The notes beneath the pieces are model-generated. The model worked only from the letters and a program-made list of their open reading frames with translations, had not been told where the DNA came from and did not search any database. Both the position numbers and the translations under genes were made by a program. Of a DNA stretch of 6,673 bases, positions 6,618-6,673 are shown piece after piece (position 1 is the stretch's first letter; each line of letters begins with the position of its first letter). Where the stretch lies: positions 1 to 6,673 of the forward strand of contig JALOMU010000196.1 of assembly GCA_025455285.1 (NCBI GenBank), given 5' to 3'. The DNA is from Flavihumibacter sp. GTDB taxonomy: Bacteria > Bacteroidota > Bacteroidia > Chitinophagales > Chitinophagaceae.

Positions 6618-6673
6618 TTAATTATCATTTGGCTTCACGGTACCATTTACGATAAATTTGATCTGTGGCTTAC
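6618..6673 (-). CDS. Possible C-terminal end of an upstream gene, cut by the right edge
   Basis: From the right edge the minus strand reads 17 codons, KPQIKFIVNGTVKPNDN, then TAA at 6620-6618. The other two minus frames meet stops within nine codons. The composition looks protein-like but is far too short to assign to a family. If real, it lies 47 bp upstream of the GDSL lipoprotein on the same strand, and the two could share a transcript. Chance is a serious alternative. Confidence 0.28.
   Translation of the reverse strand, partial: KPQIKFIVNGTVKPNDN

Noticed and set aside
6455..6655. A 66-codon plus-strand frame near the right edge
   Set aside because: It begins antisense to the proline-rich linker of the lipoprotein, which explains its Gly/Ala-rich start; no independent support.

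Overview
The window looks like chromosomal DNA of a Bacteroidota species, probably a sphingobacterial or Chitinophagaceae-type lineage. The evidence is a SusC/RagA-type outer-membrane transporter gene, a perfect Bacteroidota promoter element (TAnnTTTG) ahead of the regulator gene, mostly no Shine-Dalgarno sequence at starts, and a Bacteroidota-type GDSL lipoprotein. The lineage below phylum level is inference. Gene density is very high, there is no non-coding stretch over 150 bp, and I see no RNA gene, insertion sequence, CRISPR array, prophage or plasmid feature.

Layout. (1) Bases 1-2448, minus strand: the N-terminal 816 codons of a SusC-type TonB-dependent transporter; its C-terminus, and the SusD partner expected after it, lie beyond the left edge. 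(2) Bases 2449-2596: a 148-bp divergent control region with two 17-bp operator-like palindromes of identical architecture, one over each predicted transcription start. (3) Bases 2597-3304, plus strand: a FadR-type GntR regulator with an FCD ligand-binding domain. (4) Bases 3306-4547, minus strand: a complete RhlE-like DEAD-box RNA helicase, stop-to-stop with the regulator across one base. (5) Bases about 4546-5826, plus strand: a MATE-family transporter complete at its C-terminus but lacking the normal first membrane helix. (6) Bases 5818-6570, minus strand: an SGNH/GDSL hydrolase lipoprotein whose end overlaps the MATE gene by 9 bp. (7) Bases 6618-6673, minus strand: a possible C-terminal tail of another gene.

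How they may work together. The regulator and the SusC gene form a plausible control module: a ligand, probably a carboxylate given the metal-type FCD site, would release the regulator from both operators and induce import of a nutrient, while the regulator controls its own gene. The helicase, MATE transporter and lipoprotein look like unrelated single genes. I found no clearly new multi-gene system. The best leads are the paired operators with the divergent SusC/FCD-GntR pair, and the shortened MATE gene.
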